64,000 bases of DNA from Alphaproteobacteria bacterium (GCA_021776685.1 JAJFFJ010000130.1:34835-98834); one strand, 5' to 3'; positions 24,104-33,917 are shown, numbered from the stretch's first letter. Program-made: numbers and translations. Notes: generated by a model from the sequence alone, not told the origin.

Positions 24104-25585
24104 CTACGCCACCCGGGCCAGGTTGCTGTCCACCAGGCGCTCGCCCGGCAGGTGAATTGACACGGTTGTGCCGCAGTGAATCCTGCTGGCTATTTCCAGC
24201 GAGCCGCCATGCATTTCGACAATCGAGCGGGCGATAACCAATCCAAGGCCGGTGCCTTCGCGACCGGGGTTGGTAATCGTCTCGATTCGGCCGAACGGCA
24301 CGCCGATCTTTTTCATATCCTGCCGCCGGATACCGATTCCCGTGTCCCGAACATCGATGCACAGGCCATCCGACGGATCGGTGTGCGCCGATATCTCGAC
24401 CTGACCGCCTGGCTTGTTGAATTTGACGCCGTTGGCAATCAGGTTGAGGAGAACCTGTTTCATTCCGATTTCGTCGGCACGTAGGTCCGGTATTCCGTCC
24501 TCCACCGTCGCCATGAGCGAAACATTGCCCTCCTCCGCGCGCGGCTTGACCAGACGCAGGCTGCTGCTCACCAGTTCGCCGACGTTGATCTGCTCTTCGT
24601 CCAGGACGCGCTTGCCGGCTTCAATCCTCGAAAGATCGAGAATTTCGTTGATGAGCCCCAGCAGAAGATTGCCGCTGTCATTGATGTCCTGAACATATTC
24701 CTTGTACTGACGACCGCCGATGGGGCCGCAAACGCCGCGTAAAATCATCTCGGAAAACCCGTTGATGGCGTTCAGCGGCGTCCGCAATTCGTGGCTCACG
24801 TTGGCCAGGAAATCGGTCTTCGCGCGGTTGGCCAACTCGGCCTGTTCCTTGGCCTTCCGCAGCTCAATGTTGATCGCCTGCTCCTGTTCGGATTTGAGGA
24901 ATTCCTTTCTCCGGAGCCGGCCCATCCTTTGTGCGGTGACAGCGCCCAGGAAATTTGCGGCCAGCACCCAACTCACCAGACCGACCGCCTCACTCGCCAG
25001 CCGCTGAGATAGAAACAACACTTCAACGACAAAAAAGCAGCTGAGCGCCAGACAGGGAATCGCATTGAACAGGAACCTGCCCGGCGAAAAGATGTAAATC
25101 AGCATGACGATAAGAATGAACTGTACGTCCAGCAGCTTGATCGTTGCGCCGGCGACCGCCGCAAGCGTGGCGGTCTGACCGCACAAGCCAATCACAAGCA
25201 GGCATACGGCAATGTCGAGCATTCTGTAGGACGGGCGCATCCAGGTCGCCGCCAGCAGCAGGCCGCCGGCGGCGAAGGTTGCCAGCCGGACCGACGCTAT
25301 AATGTAGAATTCGGAACTGGTACCCAACCTCAGGTAGGTGGCGCCGATGAACGGGATGGCCGCCAAGATCACGATCAACGCGACCACGCGGATCGACACC
25401 AGGTTTTCCCTGTACCGCCACTTTCGAAACCGGTCCTCAACGGCCCGGTCACGGAATTCGCCAGTCAAGAATCCTAAACGTGTGTGTGTGTTCGCTTCCA
25501 ATCTTGAAGATCCTGAATTCGCAGCCTTCGCGAAGGCGCGGTGGTCAACAAGATTAGACCGGAAATGGTTTGCGATGGCTTCCAA
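24104..25585 (-). CDS. membrane sensor histidine kinase of the PleC/DivJ type
   Basis: A 493-residue kinase. About six membrane helices occupy residues 65-215, then a short coiled coil and HisKA with His265 ([20 protein letters not shown]). The stretch [15 protein letters not shown] followed by [17 protein letters not shown] is close to PleC, DivJ and PdhS kinases. The ATPase domain has [16 protein letters not shown] and [10 protein letters not shown]. No receiver domain is attached. The multi-helix N-terminus resembles DivJ in layout. With ctrA, chpT, sciP and cckA nearby, a role on DivK is reasonable but inferred. The start is uncertain: the longest frame begins at a TTG. Confidence 0.85.
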   Translation of the reverse strand: MEAIANHFRSNLVDHRAFAKAANSGSSRLEANTHTRLGFLTGEFRDRAVEDRFRKWRYRENLVSIRVVALIVILAAIPFIGATYLRLGTSSEFYIIASVRLATFAAGGLLLAATWMRPSYRMLDIAVCLLVIGLCGQTATLAAVAGATIKLLDVQFILIVMLIYIFSPGRFLFNAIPCLALSCFFVVEVLFLSQRLASEAVGLVSWVLAANFLGAVTAQRMGRLRRKEFLKSEQEQAINIELRKAKEQAELANRAKTDFLANVSHELRTPLNAINGFSEMILRGVCGPIGGRQYKEYVQDINDSGNLLLGLINEILDLSRIEAGKRVLDEEQINVGELVSSSLRLVKPRAEEGNVSLMATVEDGIPDLRADEIGMKQVLLNLIANGVKFNKPGGQVEISAHTDPSDGLCIDVRDTGIGIRRQDMKKIGVPFGRIETITNPGREGTGLGLVIARSIVEMHGGSLEIASRIHCGTTVSIHLPGERLVDSNLARVA

Positions 25586-25739
25586 TAAGATGATCAGTCA
25601 TCGATCGTTTTCCGTGAACCCCCGGGCGTAAGCGGAATGGTCGGTGGTCTATTTAGGGGGCTGGTGGACGGCGGCTACTGATTGGGAATGCCCTGAGGTG
25701 CCGAAATCGAGCGCCCGCACGCCGCTCCAAAATGAGAAA

Positions 25740-25767
25740 CGCCGCGTCCGGATCGACCGGCGCGGCG
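25740..25767 (-). terminator. probable terminator of sciP
   Basis: A GC-rich hairpin (CGCCGCG ... CGCGGCG with inner CCGG pairing and a small bulge). It is followed on the minus strand by GTTTCTCATTTT, a T-rich tail. It lies just downstream of the sciP stop. Confidence 0.65.
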
Positions 25768-25795
25768 CTAATAAATTCAGAAACTGGTTAAAACC

Positions 25796-26131
25796 CTAGC
25801 GTTCGCCGCCCTCTTCACCCGGCGTCACGACGCGATAGCTCGCGGAGGTGTCGGCGGTGCGGTATTCCTGGATGCGGGTGACGCGCAGGCCGGGCAGGCC
25901 ATGGCGCTCGATATTTCGCTGCCAGGTGAGGAATTCCTCAACCGAAAGCGAATAACGATCGCAGGCGTCTTCAAGGCTGATCAGACCGCCGCGAACGGCG
26001 GCCACAACCTTGGCCTTACGACTGATCACCCACCGCCGGGTTTTCGGCGAGGGAAGATCAGAAAGGGTAAGCGGCTGGCCGTCTGGTCCTATGATGAGCG
26101 ACGGCCGCTGCATCTTGCGCTGTTCTGTCAT
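25796..26131 (-). CDS. sciP: SciP/DUF1153 CtrA-inhibitory protein
   Basis: A 111-residue protein of DUF1153. In Caulobacter SciP binds CtrA-controlled promoters and represses CtrA-dependent transcription during S phase. The segments IGPDGQPLTLSDLPSP, RRWVISRKAKVVAAVRGGLI and CDRYSLSVEEFLTWQ form the conserved helix-turn-helix core. The C-terminal tail (from about residue 87) is variable in the family. The ATG at 26131 is preferred; a TTG three codons earlier is possible. This completes the set CckA-ChpT-CtrA-SciP in the window. Confidence 0.9.
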   Translation of the reverse strand: MTEQRKMQRPSLIIGPDGQPLTLSDLPSPKTRRWVISRKAKVVAAVRGGLISLEDACDRYSLSVEEFLTWQRNIERHGLPGLRVTRIQEYRTADTSASYRVVTPGEEGGER

Positions 26132-26349
26132 TCGTCCCAACTTTTTTGGGTTTGTTTATTGCCTGACATGTGAGGCAGATATATAGGCTTTTCACCTTAA
26201 GATTTCCCTAAATTGGCCTGCGTTTGCGCCGGTTTCCGGAATACGGCCAAACGCCCCGCAACGCTTGAGATTGGGCGCGCTTGCCCCTAAGTTGCGCGGC
26301 AACGCCGTATAGCGCACCGCCTTTTTCCTGCCGTCTCGGGGGCCGTTTC

Positions 26350-26775
26350 ATGAATCAGCAGGCGCCGTTGGTTCCGCCTGATTACCGTCCCACCGCGGAC
26401 GAGCCCTTCATGAATCCGATCATGAAAGAGTATTTCCGCCAACGCCTGGTGGACTGGAAAGCCGAGCTGCTGCGGGAATCCGGCTTTACCCTGCAGCAAT
26501 TGCAGAATGACAGCCTGCCGGAGCCGGACATTGCCGACCGCGCCACCCAGGAAAGCGAGCACACCTTGGAATTGCGCCGGCGGGAACGGGCCCGCAAGCT
26601 GGTTTTCAAAATCGACGCTGTGATGCAGAAATTCGACGACGGCACCTATGGGATCTGCGAGGAAACCGAGGAGCCCATCGGCGTTGCACGGCTGGACGCC
26701 CGGCCCATTGCGACGCTGAGCATCGAGGCGCAGGAACTTCATGAGCGGCGCGAGCGCACGCGGCGGGACGACTAG
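26350..26775 (+). CDS. dksA: DksA, single-cysteine type
   Basis: A 141-residue RNA polymerase secondary-channel factor that acts with ppGpp. The coiled coil spans about residues 25-95 (FRQRLVDWKAELL; ERARKLVFKIDAVMQKF). The C-terminal finger region is GICEETEEPIGVARLDARP, followed by LSIEAQELHE. Where E. coli DksA has four zinc cysteines, this protein has Cys-Thr-Ser-Ala, so zinc is probably not bound, as in other alphaproteobacterial one-cysteine DksA proteins. The ATG at 26350 is chosen because it matches the family start (MNQQ). Promoter and terminator signals are not distinct. Confidence 0.92.
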   Translation: MNQQAPLVPPDYRPTADEPFMNPIMKEYFRQRLVDWKAELLRESGFTLQQLQNDSLPEPDIADRATQESEHTLELRRRERARKLVFKIDAVMQKFDDGTYGICEETEEPIGVARLDARPIATLSIEAQELHERRERTRRDD

Positions 26776-26902
26776 CCCGGAAAATTAACATCTTTGCGCT
26801 GGCGTTAACCAAGCGCTCAGAGTTCCGCGTCATGCTGCTGCCCTGACCTGAATTAGGACACAATCCTGCGCCCACATAAGGGCGCGGGGAACGACAGGAT
26901 AT

Positions 26903-28345
26903 ATGGGCACCAAATTTTCGACTCTCCGGGCGTCAGCCCGACGGGCGGCCTCCGGCCGCCGGCGGATTCCTGCAGGGGTTTTGGCGGCTGCGCCGGCACT
27001 GCTGCTGGCCCTGCCACTATTGGCCGCCGCGCCGCCGGCCCATGCAGCGGAGGTGGCCTATCGGGTGGAAGGGCGTGATGCGCGTCTGGTGCTGCGCTGG
27101 CGCAAGCCGGTCACCTACAGCTTCAAGAAAGTCGGCAGTCTATATCTCTTCCGCTTCTCCCGTCCGGTGGCGGGCTCGGTCGCGCCGTTCGCTGCGTCCG
27201 TGCGCAAGCTGGTGGGGCAGGTCAGGCTGCTTGGCAAGGGCCGTGTGCTGATGGTGCGTACCCGCCCGGGCAAGGTTGCGCTGCGTCACCGGAAAAACGG
27301 CAATGCGATCATCATCGTGTTGCGCGACCTGGCTGCGGCCGCCGGCCACAAACCTGCGGGGAAGACGGCTTCCAAGCCGGTGACACCCCAGCGGGTGCCC
27401 TTGTCGGTCATCGGCCTGGGCAAGAAAGGCGGCTACATGCTCGCCTTCCGCTGGCGTATTCCGTTTGAATACCGCGTCGCGGCCCAGCGCCGCCGCGTGA
27501 CACTGGTCTTCTCCCGTCCGGGGCGGATCGTTCCGTCCGCCGTGGCGCTGCGCAACCTGCGGCAGCGTGGCATTGCCATGACCCAGCGATCCCTGGGCGG
27601 CACAATCATCGTGACCCTGAGTTTCAAAAAGGACGTGCGGGTCCGCGCGGCGCGTAAGGGAGGCGCGCTGCGCCTGGACGTGACCCCGGTGGCAGGAGCC
27701 CCTGCCAGGCCGCCACGGCGGCCCGGCGCCATCAACCCCCGCCTGACGGTCAGCGCCGTCGGTGGCGGCACGCGGCTGGCGTTCGACTGGCCGGTATCGG
27801 TCTCCGCCGCTGCATTTCGGTATGGCGGCCACCTGTGGCTGGTCTTCGGCGCACCGGCGCGGTTCAACCTGTCGATCGCCCGTCAGCGCCTGGGCAAGGA
27901 CGTGGAAGATATCGAACAGACCCTTCTCGACAACGCGACCATCGTTCGCCTGCGCACCTCGCGTCAGGTCTCGGCGGTGCTGGAACGTGAGGGATGGGAA
28001 TGGCGGGTGACGCTCCGGCGGGGCCGCCTGCTCCCGCGCACCCCCATCTTCGTGAAGGTGGACCCAAAGAAGGGACGCGGCGGTACCGTCACCATGCGGG
28101 CGGGTGCTGCGGGTTCGGTGATTACCATCACTGACCCGGCGGTGGGTTCTACCTTATTCATTCTCCCGCTTCGGGCGCCGGGACTCGGGATCGAACGCGG
28201 TAAGCGTTTTCCCACCTTCAGACTGTTGCCAAGCGTACAGGGTATCGTTGTCGAGCCACTATCAGACGGTTTGACGGTGGCGGTGCGCGGCGACATGGTG
28301 GAGATAACGAATCCCCACGGATTGTTCGTATCTGGAGACAGGTAA
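26903..28345 (+). CDS. secreted protein with three AMIN-like beta repeats
   Basis: A 480-residue protein with a long signal peptide (hydrophobic LLLALPLLAA, cut near AHA). Three repeats of roughly 85-100 residues follow, each with an RW/DW-P-V strand and a hydrophobic LxFxxP strand: ARLVLRWRKPVTY, YMLAFRWRIPFEY and TRLAFDWPVSVSA. This resembles AMIN-type beta domains, which localise envelope proteins to peptidoglycan. A further beta-rich C-terminal part has no recognised family. It is Arg-rich, so the mature protein is basic. The transmembrane kinase gene follows after 106 bases on the same strand, making this a candidate periplasmic partner of the kinase. Confidence 0.65.
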   Translation: MGTKFSTLRASARRAASGRRRIPAGVLAAAPALLLALPLLAAAPPAHAAEVAYRVEGRDARLVLRWRKPVTYSFKKVGSLYLFRFSRPVAGSVAPFAASVRKLVGQVRLLGKGRVLMVRTRPGKVALRHRKNGNAIIIVLRDLAAAAGHKPAGKTASKPVTPQRVPLSVIGLGKKGGYMLAFRWRIPFEYRVAAQRRRVTLVFSRPGRIVPSAVALRNLRQRGIAMTQRSLGGTIIVTLSFKKDVRVRAARKGGALRLDVTPVAGAPARPPRRPGAINPRLTVSAVGGGTRLAFDWPVSVSAAAFRYGGHLWLVFGAPARFNLSIARQRLGKDVEDIEQTLLDNATIVRLRTSRQVSAVLEREGWEWRVTLRRGRLLPRTPIFVKVDPKKGRGGTVTMRAGAAGSVITITDPAVGSTLFILPLRAPGLGIERGKRFPTFRLLPSVQGIVVEPLSDGLTVAVRGDMVEITNPHGLFVSGDR

Positions 28346-28451
28346 GTTTGTTACGCTGACCTGGCCCGGAAAGAACAGCCGGCAGCGTCCACGCGAGTGG
28401 AAACGAGGAGATGACACCAGCCCCGTAATTCCAGGGCGGTGACAGGACGGC

Positions 28452-30413
28452 ATGAACATGGCGCGGCAATATCCAGATGCGCTGCCTACCGGCTACAGCC
28501 TGCAGGAATACACGGTTCGCCGTGTGCTGGGGCAGGGCGGTTTTGGCATCACCTATTTGGCCTATGATGAAGGCCTCGCCAAGGAAGTGGCGATCAAGGA
28601 ATACTTCCCGGTCGAATTCGCCTCGCGTCACGCCGACGACTCGGTGTCGCCACGGTCCGACGCGGACAATGACGACTATGACTGGGGCCTGGATCGCTTC
28701 CAGGATGAGGCGCGCACCCTGGTGCTGTTCCGCCACCCGGCCATCGTCCCGGTGTACCGCCGCTTCGAGGAAAACGGCACCGCCTATATGGTGATGGAAT
28801 ATCAGCAGGGCGAAGCCTTGTCCGAGCTGATGAAGCGCCATCTGGACGACTTTACCGAATCCGACCTGATGAATATCGCCGGCCCGGTGCTGGACGGTCT
28901 CGCCGAAGTGCACAAGGCCGGCTACATGCACCGTGACCTGAAGCCGGGCAACATTTACATCCGCCGCGACGGCTCACCGGTGTTGCTGGATTTCGGCGCG
29001 GCGCGCGCGGCCGTCAACCACAAGTCCAAAAGCCTGACCAGCATCGTCACCCCCGGCTATGCGCCTCTCGAGCAATATTTTGCCGAAGGCAACCAGGGGC
29101 CGTGGACCGACATCTACGGCTTTGCAGCCCTGCTCTATCAGTGCGTTTGCGGCAAGCTGCCGCCGGAAGCGCCGGCACGGGTTCGTAACGACAAGATGGT
29201 GTCTGCAACGGAAGTCGGCGAGGGGCGCTTCACCGAGCACTTCCTGAAGGCGATCGACGCGGGCCTCGCGATCAACGAGGAAGACCGGCCGCAATCGGTC
29301 GCTGCTTGGCATGGCCTGCTGACCGGAAAGGCGCCGGAGCGCAAGCGCCGCCCCGACGAAACCGTCGCATTGGTCGGCAGCCGGGAAAAAACGCCGGCGG
29401 CGGCCAAGGTCGCTGACGGCAAAGCCAAGGCAAAGCCCAAACCCGCAGTCGGTGCCCGTCAGGAGCCGTCCTTCAAGCAGCCCGCACTGGACCGCCCGGG
29501 AGGCGAAGCTGCCGGTGACGGCCGCGGCGGTGCTGCGCGCATCGCGGTTTTCGCATTTGTGGGAATTCTGCTGGCAGGGGCCGGTGCGGCCGGTGGCTGG
29601 CTGGCTGTGGGCGGCGGCGAAAGCGGCCCGACCATTACCGATGGCAACGGTAATGGTAATGGCAACGGCGTTGGTAACGGCAACGGTAATGGCGGTAACG
29701 GCGGTAATGGCACCAACACGGCGCTGACACCGGAAGAGAAACGCCAGAAGGCTTTGGAAGAAGCCCGCCGTAAGGCGCAGGAAGAGGCGCGGCGTAAGGC
29801 GCAGGCCGAGGCTGAACGCCGCCGGCGCGAAGAAACGGCCCGCCAGCGCAAGGCCCGCCTTGACGCGGAGCGCCGGGAGAAGGCGCGCCTGGAAGCAGAA
29901 CGCCGCCGCAAGGCGGAAGCCGAACGGAAACGTCAGGCAGATGCCGACCGCAAGCGGAAAGCCGAGCTGGAGCGGCAGCGCCGCCAGCGCGAGGAGGCCG
30001 AGCGCAAGCGCCGGGACGCCGACGCCAAGCGCAAGGCCCGGGAAGAGGCAGAGCGGAAACGCAAGGCGCGGGAAGAAGCCGAGCGCAAGCGTCGTGAACT
30101 GGCGGCCAAAAACACCATTGCCTGTCCCTACCTCTCGGCACGGATCCGCAACGTTGCCACCACCCGGCGGGACTGTGGCCTGATCGCCGTGACGTATCGA
30201 CAGGCGCTGACCAACGGCTATCCGGGGGTCACCCGCGGCTGGCGCAACCGCCAGTCCGGTGCCCGCGGGACCATTACTATTCTGCGCTCGATCAAACGGC
30301 CTAATGGCACGTTTTGCCGGGTATTCCAGCAAACCGTGGTCTTTGGCGGCCGCTATCGCCGCGGCACAGGCACAGCCTGCCTTTTCGGTAACCAGTGGCG
30401 GATTGTCGGTTAA
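28452..30413 (+). CDS. transmembrane Ser/Thr kinase with TolA-like periplasmic arm and surface-antigen-like domain
   Basis: A 653-residue protein. Kinase domain about 20-290: GQGGFGITY (27-35), Lys49 in AIKEY, HRDLKPGN (160-167, Asp162), DFG 180-182. The asparagine of HRDLKPxN is kept. A basic linker is followed by one membrane helix at about 363-386. Then comes a Gly/Asn repeat (398-422), about 130 residues of highly charged Ala/Glu/Arg/Lys helix resembling the TolA arm, and a C-terminal domain (557-653). That domain has CRVFQQTVVFGG and GTACLFGNQWRIV, as in 17-kDa surface-antigen proteins. The arm is long enough to cross much of the periplasm, suggesting a sensor of the outer envelope. AGGA ribosome-binding site present. 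It heads a kinase-FHA-phosphatase-protease block. Confidence 0.9.
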   Translation: MNMARQYPDALPTGYSLQEYTVRRVLGQGGFGITYLAYDEGLAKEVAIKEYFPVEFASRHADDSVSPRSDADNDDYDWGLDRFQDEARTLVLFRHPAIVPVYRRFEENGTAYMVMEYQQGEALSELMKRHLDDFTESDLMNIAGPVLDGLAEVHKAGYMHRDLKPGNIYIRRDGSPVLLDFGAARAAVNHKSKSLTSIVTPGYAPLEQYFAEGNQGPWTDIYGFAALLYQCVCGKLPPEAPARVRNDKMVSATEVGEGRFTEHFLKAIDAGLAINEEDRPQSVAAWHGLLTGKAPERKRRPDETVALVGSREKTPAAAKVADGKAKAKPKPAVGARQEPSFKQPALDRPGGEAAGDGRGGAARIAVFAFVGILLAGAGAAGGWLAVGGGESGPTITDGNGNGNGNGVGNGNGNGGNGGNGTNTALTPEEKRQKALEEARRKAQEEARRKAQAEAERRRREETARQRKARLDAERREKARLEAERRRKAEAERKRQADADRKRKAELERQRRQREEAERKRRDADAKRKAREEAERKRKAREEAERKRRELAAKNTIACPYLSARIRNVATTRRDCGLIAVTYRQALTNGYPGVTRGWRNRQSGARGTITILRSIKRPNGTFCRVFQQTVVFGGRYRRGTGTACLFGNQWRIVG

Positions 30414-30681
30414 CCGCAGTGCAACCGCCGGGCAGCCGTCAGGCAGACGGCGACCAATGACGATCCGACGGGAACCAACCGGTGACCAAATGGTGACCCG
30501 ACGGTCAATTGACCGGCTTTGTGCTCCCGTGGAATAACATCCGGCAGAAATGGATTGGCAACGCTGCAGGCTCGCATTTCCCGCGGCTTTAGGCGTATAG
30601 TCCGATGATGCGCACGGCGTGCCGGCGCCGAAGGGCGGGCTCGTCCTTTGCTGGAGCGGGCGATCCATAGGGAGGTGAGCC

Positions 30682-31482
30682 ATGAGTCGAAAGGGGCCGG
30701 ACGGCAAGGATCTGCCGCCGCTTGAAGATGAAGCAACCGAGGAGGCGACCCGCCGGATGCCAAAGCGGTCGATCCGCGACAGGATCGCGGGTGCTGATGG
30801 TGACGGTGAAGATACCGAATCGGGGGCGGACGCCGGCGATACGCAGGCAACCGCTGAGACGCCGGAAACCGGCAATTATGCAGAAACCCAGTTGGCCGGC
30901 GGCACAGCACCCATCTTGCGCGTTGACGAGGAAACCGTCGACATAGAGGAAACCGCTCCAACCTATGCGGGGGATAAATTGGAACAGACTTCGGATACTC
31001 CAGAACAGGAAAACGATCCGCCGGCAGACGGGGACCCGGTAAATCCGGATATCACCCAAGTCTACCGGCCAAAGGGCAAGGACGACGACGCGGACCCTGC
31101 TGCGGAAGGTGAGGTCGCCGATGATGGCCTGGTGCCGGACCCGGTGTGCGGCTGGCTCGTGGTGGTGGAAGGACCCGGCCAGGGCTCTGCCGTGACCATC
31201 GGCTATGGCAACAACCGGGTTGGCCGCGACGCCGGTGAGGACATCGTGCTCGATTTCGGCGACACCCAGATTTCGCGCGAGAATCACGCTGTCGTCACGT
31301 ACGACGGCAAAAACCACCGGTTTTATGTGCAGCAGGGCGGCGGCCGCAATCTGACCCATGTGAACGAGGATCTGGTCCTGACACCGGTTGAAATGTCGGG
31401 CGGAGAGTTCGTGCAGATGGGCGAGACCAAGCTCAAATTCGTGCCGCTTTGCGGGCCGGATTTTGACTGGTACGACGAATGA
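30682..31482 (+). CDS. FHA-domain protein with acidic disordered N-terminus
   Basis: A 266-residue cytoplasmic protein. The first 150 residues are acidic and disordered, with Thr-rich patches (ETQ, DITQVY) that could be phosphorylated. The FHA domain spans about 156-250, with NRVGRDAGEDIVLDFG and ISRENHA, the conserved phosphothreonine-binding Arg/Ser/His residues. FHA proteins bind phosphothreonine on kinases or partners. A GGAGGTGA ribosome-binding site precedes the ATG. Its stop overlaps the start of the PP2C gene (ATGA), so kinase substrate and phosphatase are probably made together. Confidence 0.88.
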   Translation: MSRKGPDGKDLPPLEDEATEEATRRMPKRSIRDRIAGADGDGEDTESGADAGDTQATAETPETGNYAETQLAGGTAPILRVDEETVDIEETAPTYAGDKLEQTSDTPEQENDPPADGDPVNPDITQVYRPKGKDDDADPAAEGEVADDGLVPDPVCGWLVVVEGPGQGSAVTIGYGNNRVGRDAGEDIVLDFGDTQISRENHAVVTYDGKNHRFYVQQGGGRNLTHVNEDLVLTPVEMSGGEFVQMGETKLKFVPLCGPDFDWYDE

Positions 31483-32282
31483 TCGCCGGGCGGCAGTATG
31501 CCGCCCTGCAGACTCGTGGTGCCCGGTCCTATCAAGAAGACAATTTCGGCTGCGTCAGTGACCGCAAGCCTGAAGACCCGGCGATAACGGATCTGCTGTT
31601 GGTAATGGCGGATGGCATGGGCGGACACCAGGGCGGCGCACACGCGAGCCGCGTGGCCGTCGATTCGTTCATCGAAGGCTATTTTTCAGAAGACGCATCG
31701 CTCGCCGACCGGCTTGAGAATGGCCTCAACGCGGGGAACGACCAGATCGGCGCTGACGCCCGGCAGGATTCTGACCTGCGCGGCATGGGCTGCACCTTGG
31801 TGGGCGCCTATTTTTCTGATGAAGGGATTGTGTTCGTCAGTGTCGGCGATTCGCCATTCTGGCGGCTGCGGGACGGTCAACTCGCGCGGCTCAACCATGA
31901 CCATTCCATGGCATCCAAGTTCGCCAACCAGGTGCGCAATGATTTGCTGAGCCCTGAGGACGCGGCCCGTCATCCGGAGCGCAATGCGCTGAGAGCGGCG
32001 CTGATTGGGGAGGATATTGCAGAGGTCCAGCTTCAGGAAACGCCCCTGCCGGTCCATGACGGCGACAAGTTTGTTCTGGCCAGCGATGGGCTTGAAACCC
32101 TGACCGATCACGAAATCGCCGAAATCGTCCTGGAAGATAGGGATGCACTGGATATTGCCCGCGATCTGATCGCGGCGGTTGAAGCAAAAAACCGCCCTGG
32201 GCAGGATAATACGACTGTTATCGTCGTATGCCCTTTCCAGAAGCCGGTCTTGCCGCCTGTTGCGGAATGGACACTCGACTAG
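31479..32282 (+). CDS. PP2C-family Ser/Thr phosphatase (soluble)
   Basis: A 267-residue metal-dependent phosphatase. Motifs in order are ARSYQEDN (1), MADGMGGH with Asp45 (2), GCTLVG and VSVGDSPFW (3-4), ASDGLE (8) and GQDNTTVIVV (11). These are the metal ligands of the PPM fold. No membrane segment is seen. It starts four bases before the end of the FHA gene and is 59 bases from the second phosphatase, so it belongs to the signalling block. It should reverse phosphorylation by the kinase upstream; direct evidence is lacking. Confidence 0.92.
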   Translation: MIAGRQYAALQTRGARSYQEDNFGCVSDRKPEDPAITDLLLVMADGMGGHQGGAHASRVAVDSFIEGYFSEDASLADRLENGLNAGNDQIGADARQDSDLRGMGCTLVGAYFSDEGIVFVSVGDSPFWRLRDGQLARLNHDHSMASKFANQVRNDLLSPEDAARHPERNALRAALIGEDIAEVQLQETPLPVHDGDKFVLASDGLETLTDHEIAEIVLEDRDALDIARDLIAAVEAKNRPGQDNTTVIVVCPFQKPVLPPVAEWTLD

Positions 32283-32341
32283 GCCACCGGGGTGGCTATC
32301 ACAGAAGATGGGACGGAAGGACAGAGGTCAGGGAAGCAGGT

Positions 32342-33745
32342 ATGACGCTTGAATCCGCCTTTTCAGCCCACCAGGGCGGCCGCGAGGAACAGCAGGACCA
32401 TGTTGACGTCCTGGTGGCCGAGCGCGACCGTCTTCTGGTCGTGGCCGATGGTATGGGTGGGCACGCCGGCGGACAGATTGCCTCCCGCGCCGCCTTGGAA
32501 ACCGCGCGGCAGCTTTGGCAGCAATGGGACCGCGACAGCAAGACTCCGCAGGAATTTCTGGGCCAGGTCATTGCGACCGCCCACGAAGCCATCAATCGGC
32601 TGGGCGAAGAGCAAGGCCTGCAGCCGCGCAGCACCTGCGTGATGCTGTATCTGGACGGGGAGCGCGCGGTCTGGAGCCATGTGGGTGACAGTCGGCTCTA
32701 CCGGTTCCGGGACGGCAAGTTGCAGAACCGGACCCGGGATCATTCGGTGCCGCAGATGCTGCTCGATATGGGCAAGATCACGGAAGAGGATGTGGCCACC
32801 CATCCGGACCAGAACCGGCTGACCCAAAGCCTCGGCGGTGACTCGGATCCAGAGCCGGATTTCGGCGAGGAATCGCTCAAGTCCGGCGACGCCTTTCTGC
32901 TGTGCAGCGACGGACTCTGGGAGCGGGTGACGCCGGATCGCATGATTGAAGCGCTCTATGGCGGCGATCTCGACGAACTTGTCCGCGTGCTGCCCCAGGA
33001 AGCCTACGACGTCGAGCGCCACAGTAGCGACAATATCTCTGTCGCCGTGGCGCGGCTCGATGTTTTGCCGGCTGCGCTGGTTCCAGGGGCAGAAGGCGCA
33101 TCGGCGGCTGGGGCTTCATCGGGTAGCCGTAGCCGGAAACCAATCTTGGGAGGATTGGCGGCTGTCTTGATTCTGGGGGCCATTGGTGTGGTGGCCGCGG
33201 TGGGTATCGGAGGCCGGGGTACACCGCCGGCTGCGACCGGCGGCAACGGCAAGACATCGCCGGGCGGCACTGAGAAGCCGAAATCGGTCCCCAAGCCATC
33301 GACCCCGGCAAACGATCTGAATCCTGCCAAGCAGCGGCGATCGAAGACGGTTCCCGGACGGGTGGAGCCACCGGCGCAACGTCGCTTGCCCCCTGGTTCG
33401 GGGAAAACCAACCCGGCCAAGAAATCCAAAGACGTCAAACCCAAAGACGCCAAACCGGTCGATGGAAACAAAAACTCGGCGCCGGATGACAAGCCGAAGG
33501 ATGGCGGTGACAAGAAGGCTGCCCCAAAAACGCAGGATTCAAAGCGCAACTCCGGCGACACAGATGCGGCTACGCCTGGCAAGAAAAAGCCGGCCGATCC
33601 CGGGAAGAAAGATCCCGCGCCCGCCAAGCCAAAGACCACCCCCGGAGATTCAGGTGACGGCGATGATGGTGGAAAACCGTCAACGCCCGACGGCGTCCCA
33701 AAGGATAAAGACACCAGGACTGACGGCGGGAAGACGGATCAGTGA
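32342..33745 (+). CDS. membrane-anchored PP2C-family phosphatase with Lys/Pro-rich tail
   Basis: A 467-residue protein. The N-terminal PPM phosphatase domain (about 1-240) has GGREEQQDHV, VADGMGGHAGG (Asp about 36), VWSHVGDSRLYR, CSDGLW (about 188-193) and SSDNISVAV. A membrane helix lies at about 267-290. The remaining 175 residues are a low-complexity Lys/Pro/Asp/Gly chain, probably periplasmic and disordered. The phosphatase would be cytoplasmic and membrane-bound, close to the kinase. The ATG at 32342 is chosen because the catalytic domain begins right after it; an open stretch of 38 codons upstream overlaps the preceding gene. Confidence 0.9.
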   Translation: MTLESAFSAHQGGREEQQDHVDVLVAERDRLLVVADGMGGHAGGQIASRAALETARQLWQQWDRDSKTPQEFLGQVIATAHEAINRLGEEQGLQPRSTCVMLYLDGERAVWSHVGDSRLYRFRDGKLQNRTRDHSVPQMLLDMGKITEEDVATHPDQNRLTQSLGGDSDPEPDFGEESLKSGDAFLLCSDGLWERVTPDRMIEALYGGDLDELVRVLPQEAYDVERHSSDNISVAVARLDVLPAALVPGAEGASAAGASSGSRSRKPILGGLAAVLILGAIGVVAAVGIGGRGTPPAATGGNGKTSPGGTEKPKSVPKPSTPANDLNPAKQRRSKTVPGRVEPPAQRRLPPGSGKTNPAKKSKDVKPKDAKPVDGNKNSAPDDKPKDGGDKKAAPKTQDSKRNSGDTDAATPGKKKPADPGKKDPAPAKPKTTPGDSGDGDDGGKPSTPDGVPKDKDTRTDGGKTDQ

Positions 33746-33917
33746 CGGTGACACTGTCAACTGGCGCTGATTGAAATGGCCTGCCGGGTTTGCCATCATG
33801 ATCTTCCTTGCCCCGTTCGACCGCACCGCACGTTACCGCTGTGGGACATGACGAGGCACTCGATCCCGACCTTGAAGATCGCCATCCGGGCGGCAGAAGG
33901 GGCGGGGTGAACCACCG

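Noticed and set aside
28974..30875. 633-codon minus-strand frame opposite the TolA-arm kinase
   Set aside because: It is antisense to a well-supported kinase and its repeats are the complement of the charged helix.
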